Assembly (NCBI GenBank): GCA_035531755.1 | Contig: DATKSK010000061.1 | Coordinates: 1 to 49,504, forward strand | DNA: 49,504 bases | From: Acidimicrobiales bacterium | Lineage (GTDB): Bacteria; Actinomycetota; Acidimicrobiia; Acidimicrobiales; UBA8190 | Direction: 5' to 3' | Shown here: in pieces, positions 46,556 to 49,504 of the stretch | How positions within the stretch are numbered: the stretch's first letter is position 1 | Layout: every line of letters starts with the position of its first letter | The notes under the pieces: model-generated | Database searches by the model: none | What the model saw: only the letters and a program-made list of their open reading frames with translations | What the model was told of the DNA's origin: nothing | Program-made: the position numbers and the translations under genes

Positions 46556-46969
46556 TCAGTGACGGGGTGACAACCGGTCCGAGCCCTCGGAGGGCCGTTC
46601 CGGGGACTGGTCAGCGGCAGCCTCGTCGGGTGTCTTCGGGTCCCTGGCCGTCAAGAGCCCGATCTCCTGGACCAAGGCGATCTGCTTGGCCGACAGCCGG
46701 TCGAGGCTCAAGGCCAGGTGGAAGACGAGGATCATGAGGAACAGGACCGCCAGCAACAAGAGGAATGCGGGCGAGTACGCCACCCCGACGAGGAGCGATA
46801 CGCGATCAATGAGATGAGCCGGAAGGGTTGCGCTCACGACGACCATGAACAGGCTCGCCGACAACCAGAGCATGGCCGTCTGCTCACGAAGGCGCTGGCG
46901 GCGCATGGCGACGACCGAGCCGATGAGGAAGCTCACACTCAACACCATGGCCAGAGCAAACGACTTCAC
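46556..46969 (-). CDS. DUF2304 membrane protein
   Basis: 137 aa. Three hydrophobic segments: SFALAMVLSVSFLIGSVVAM, the tract MLWLSASLFMVVVSATLPAH and YSPAFLLLLAVLFLMILVFH, followed by LSLDRLSAKQIALVQEIGLL, the DUF2304 hallmark, and a charged tail. DUF2304 genes usually follow a glycosyltransferase family 2 gene, as here (16-nt gap), and help lipid-linked sugar synthesis. The GTG at 46969 has a strong AAGGAGG 4 nt away. Composition is lower in GC than the genes at 31-46 kb. Confidence 0.85.
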   Translation of the reverse strand: MKSFALAMVLSVSFLIGSVVAMRRQRLREQTAMLWLSASLFMVVVSATLPAHLIDRVSLLVGVAYSPAFLLLLAVLFLMILVFHLALSLDRLSAKQIALVQEIGLLTARDPKTPDEAAADQSPERPSEGSDRLSPRH

Positions 46970-46985
46970 GAAGCCTCCTTGTTCC

Positions 46986-47864
46986 CTAGTCCGTCCCGCT
47001 CCCGAGCCCGTCCCGATTCAGGCCGCCGATCAAGAGCGCGACAGTCACGCGCGCCATGTAATACGCGGACCGGATCCCGGCGATGCTCGATCGGCCATGA
47101 AGACGCGGCGTCATGCGGACCGGGACCTCCTCGAGCCGAAGCCCGTTGCGGCTGGCGAGCACCAGGGACTCGACTTCGGGGAAGTCGGTGGGATACGTGC
47201 GAGCGAAGAGGGCGATGCCCCCGAGCCCCACGGCGCGGAAGCCCGAGGTCGTGTCAGTGAACGTATTGCCGGCACGCCAGCGCACGAGTGTGGCCAACAG
47301 GCGCATCCCGAAACGACGGCCGACAGGAGCGATGTAGTCCCCGCGTCCGAGCCAGCGCGAGCCGATCGTCATGTCGGCTCGGCCTGCCCGGATGGGTTCC
47401 AGGAGTCGTTCGATCTCCGACGGGTCGTGCTGGTCGTCGCCGTCAACCTGGATGGCGATGTCGTATCCCTGGCGAAGCGCGTATCGGTAGCCGCACTGGA
47501 CGGCACCACCGATGCCGAGGTTGACCGGCAGGGTGATGACTGCGGCCCCGGCTTGGAATGCTCGAGCGGCTGTGGCGTCGCGAGAGCCGTCGTTCACGAC
47601 CACGACGTGAGCTTCGGGGACCGCCGCGATGACGCGCTGTATGACACGGGCGATCGAACCGGCTTCGTTGAACGCAGGGATCACGATACAGACCCGCGCA
47701 TGTTCCAGCGCCTGGAGCTTCGCCTGGGACGCCCGTGCCTCGTGTGCCGGGATGCCGTCGTGGACGCCTGCGAGGTTCGGGGACCCCTCCCCGACGTCGG
47801 CGCCGACCGGCGGGTCGGCGCCGCCCGGGATGGCCCGCTCGACGCGCCCCGATCGCGTCACCAT
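46986..47864 (-). CDS. Glycosyltransferase family 2 (DPM1/polyprenyl-phosphate mannosyl- or glucosyltransferase-like)
   Basis: About 292 aa. The GT-A core is clear: RVCIVIPAFNEAGSIARVIQ, HVVVVNDGSRDATAARAFQA, NLGIGGAVQCGYRYALRQGY, VDGDDQHDPSEIERLLEPIR (metal-binding DxD), SRWLGRGDYIAP and TDTTSGFRAVGLG. Ends with a helix near the membrane (AYYMARVTVALLIGGLN). It moves a sugar to a lipid phosphate. ATG 47864 or GTG 47861 overlap the stop of a small upstream gene, implying coupling. The N-terminal 50 residues before the core are poorly conserved. Confidence 0.92.
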   Translation of the reverse strand: MVTRSGRVERAIPGGADPPVGADVGEGSPNLAGVHDGIPAHEARASQAKLQALEHARVCIVIPAFNEAGSIARVIQRVIAAVPEAHVVVVNDGSRDATAARAFQAGAAVITLPVNLGIGGAVQCGYRYALRQGYDIAIQVDGDDQHDPSEIERLLEPIRAGRADMTIGSRWLGRGDYIAPVGRRFGMRLLATLVRWRAGNTFTDTTSGFRAVGLGGIALFARTYPTDFPEVESLVLASRNGLRLEEVPVRMTPRLHGRSSIAGIRSAYYMARVTVALLIGGLNRDGLGSGTD

Positions 47865-48019
47865 TCCAGGAAGCAGGCGGACTCGGACGTCGTGGGTCGC
47901 ATCGCCCCCTCCCAGCGCTGAATGACCTCCAGGTAGGATAGTCCCTGCGGGCCGCGGCGAGTGATGAGCACCCCGCCGGCCACGAGGCTGCCGCCGGCGT
48001 CCCGTTCCTCCTCGATCAT
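47858..48019 (-). CDS. Tiny hypothetical gene ahead of the glycosyltransferase
   Basis: A frame open from about 48120 ends in TGA at 47858, overlapping the glycosyltransferase start (ATGGTGA). From ATG 48019 it encodes 53 aa: MIEEERDAGGSLVAGGVLIT, then GLSYLEVIQRWEGAMRPTTS and a final CFLEW. Codon-like sense continues upstream (DPLTAARALVP) without an ATG or GTG, so the true start may be CTG or the gene may be truncated. The same frame is that of the upstream membrane gene, past two stops. Not recognised. Confidence 0.4.
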   Translation of the reverse strand: MIEEERDAGGSLVAGGVLITRRGPQGLSYLEVIQRWEGAMRPTTSESACFLEW

Positions 48020-48157
48020 CGGGACCAGGGCACGTGCCGCTGTCAGCGGGTCCGTGTCCTTCGGGTCGGGATCGGACGTGCACGGGGTGGGTCGACTTGT
48101 CGAGCTGGGCGCTCCGGTCAGCTATCGGTCGACCGCCAGGAATGCCCCGGCAGTCTT

Positions 48158-49504
48158 TCAGGACCTGTAGATGTACACGGGACTGCCGGCGAAGCCAGTG
48201 TGCACGTCCAACCTGAGACATGGTGCCGACAGGGGCACCCCGGAGACGACGAAGCCCACACCCAGTCGCCTGGCTTCCGAGCCGCAGGGATCGATGGCGA
48301 TCCGGACCGCGGCATGGTAGGTCCCTCCGAGGGTGAGCGTGGGGGGTGCTCCGCTCGGTGCCGGCACAAAGGTCAAATTGGCATAGCGATCCCAGACGAC
48401 GCGAAACCTTCGATGGGGATCGAGGATCTTCCACGTCTTCGCCTTCGGGTAGACGTCAGGCGCACTGAGCGTCTTGAGTCCTGATGCGATGAGGACCGTG
48501 TTGACCTTCAGATCGGCGAAGCTGAGCCACGTCCGATGACTCGCATCCGGTGCCGCCACCGCTTCCCGGGAGACGGTGGCAAGGAGGGGGGATGACGTCA
48601 GCGGTCCAAGTCCCCGGTAGAGCGGGTTGGCAGTCAAGGAAACCGTCGCGCCGAAGACCACCAGAGCCACGCCCCCGAGGATCACCCTGCGGGCCGATGT
48701 CAGGAATACGACGATCGCAGCAGCGGCGCTGACGGATCCGACCTCCCAAAGGCCGAGGTGAAGGCCCGGCGCCGCCTCTCTGAGGTTGCGCCCACCCCAG
48801 AGGTACATCGCGAATGCGAGGACGGCACAGACGGCTGCTCCGGTGAGGATGCGTCGCTGACGCTCGTCGACGCCGAAGAACCCTCCCCCTGTCTTGACCG
48901 CTTGGGGTTCGTCGCGTTGTTCCAGCTCGGCAGCACAGAACACGGCCATCAGCAGGATCCCACCAAGCCCGACGCCGAGGATCGCTCGCTGGGGTTCGAC
49001 TCTGTCCAGCAAGAGCAGAGACGCCAGGACGGGGGGGAGACTGACGAAGTACCAGATGCTTATGAGTACGAAGACCCCAGCCGATCCCGCCAGCAGCACC
49101 CTCCAGCGGCGTGCGAACTCGTGGAGTCGCACACGGTGAATCTGCAGCATGGCGAACGGGCCGAGCAAGATGAACGAGGAGATCTCCGACTGGTTCGTGA
49201 AGGTCAGTGAATCTCCGTGTCGAGCAAGAGTCAGCCCGAAGGGCGCCGAGAGGAGTTGGAAAAGGGACGTACCACCTCCGGTGACCCGACGGTGACCTGG
49301 GTACACCGTGTCATTGATGGCTGCGATGGTGCTGCGTGAATGGAGGTAGTAGGCGCCGAGCGTCGCTCCGATCACGAGTGCCAGGGCGCCGATATCGACG
49401 ATCAACCGCCGTGCGGTCATACCAAGCTCCTGCCAACGACCGACGATGTAGCACACGCCGACAACGCCGAGAACGAGCGCCGTCGGGATCTGGAATGGCG
49501 GATA
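48158..49504 (-). CDS. Large membrane protein, 5' end outside window
   Basis: The frame stays open to the window edge, so the start lies beyond it. About 448 residues are visible: hydrophobic helices (PTALVLGVVGVCYIVG; LIVDIGALALVIGATLGAYY; VLLAGSAGVFVLISIWYFVS; AILGVGLGGILLMAVFCAAE; ILTGAAVCAVLAFAMYLWGG), then a soluble tail of about 150 residues with PKAKTWKILDPHRRFRVVWD. The pattern, with YPPFQIP near the edge, recalls the DUF7657 group of actinobacterial membrane proteins tied to surface-glycan clusters, which I give only tentatively. It leads a leftward unit with the GT2 and DUF2304 genes. Confidence 0.75.
   Translation of the reverse strand, partial: YPPFQIPTALVLGVVGVCYIVGRWQELGMTARRLIVDIGALALVIGATLGAYYLHSRSTIAAINDTVYPGHRRVTGGGTSLFQLLSAPFGLTLARHGDSLTFTNQSEISSFILLGPFAMLQIHRVRLHEFARRWRVLLAGSAGVFVLISIWYFVSLPPVLASLLLLDRVEPQRAILGVGLGGILLMAVFCAAELEQRDEPQAVKTGGGFFGVDERQRRILTGAAVCAVLAFAMYLWGGRNLREAAPGLHLGLWEVGSVSAAAAIVVFLTSARRVILGGVALVVFGATVSLTANPLYRGLGPLTSSPLLATVSREAVAAPDASHRTWLSFADLKVNTVLIASGLKTLSAPDVYPKAKTWKILDPHRRFRVVWDRYANLTFVPAPSGAPPTLTLGGTYHAAVRIAIDPCGSEARRLGVGFVVSGVPLSAPCLRLDVHTGFAGSPVYIYRS

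Overview
The window is very GC-rich chromosomal DNA (about 70% or more G+C by eye) with dense, often overlapping genes and many GTG starts. It most likely comes from an actinobacterium of a deep or uncultured lineage; Acidimicrobiia-like is a guess. Support comes from a run of genes in the order glmU, prs, rplY, pth, mfd, mazG, eno, ftsB-like, DUF501, ppx, which matches the conserved mycobacterial block, plus a PspA/PspAA pair, WS/DGAT neutral-lipid synthases, a bacterial Ku and an LLM-type (F420-like) oxidoreductase. No rRNA, tRNA, CRISPR, prophage or insertion sequence was recognised.

Layout. 1-11.3 kb is mixed accessory and housekeeping: the end of a methyltransferase, an unknown protein divergent from ku, a possible frameshifted small gene, a secreted lipase-like lipoprotein, an ABM monooxygenase, a VOC protein, a YceH/DUF480 protein, a universal stress protein coupled to a PPK2 polyphosphate kinase, two SRPBCC proteins, an LLM oxidoreductase, a SCO6745-like protein and pspA-pspAA. 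11.3-17.8 kb is a lipid module: one acyl-CoA synthetase divergent from a tightly overlapping operon of two WS/DGAT acyltransferases and a second acyl-CoA synthetase. 17.8-19.9 kb reads leftward: a secreted-repeat lipoprotein, an ECF sigma factor and its zinc anti-sigma factor. 20-24.2 kb holds small orphan genes (membrane protein, HAD phosphatase, glutathione peroxidase, YjbQ, DUF169). 24.2-31 kb is a leftward acyl-CoA catabolic operon: biotin carboxylase complex (carboxyltransferase and biotin-bearing subunits), AtuA-like protein, acyl-CoA dehydrogenase. It fits leucine/isovalerate or acyclic-terpene breakdown.

31-46.5 kb is the conserved housekeeping block, with three changes: glmU lacks its acetyltransferase end, a reversed universal stress gene sits between glmU and prs, and DUF501 is fused to Ppx in one polypeptide. 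46.5-49.5 kb is a lower-GC leftward surface-glycan cluster (large membrane protein, a tiny gene, DPM1-like glycosyltransferase, DUF2304). It begins right behind a large inverted repeat.

Two patterns run across the window. First, short tandem repeats, mostly with a 15-nt unit or a multiple of three, are built in frame into at least six genes; a 17-nt repeat fills one intergenic spacer. Second, several genes have a TANNNT -10-like hexamer ending 6-9 nt before the start codon and no Shine-Dalgarno sequence, which suggests leaderless transcripts. Between genes there is little spare DNA; the only gap above 300 nt (2444-2761) holds the possible frameshifted gene.
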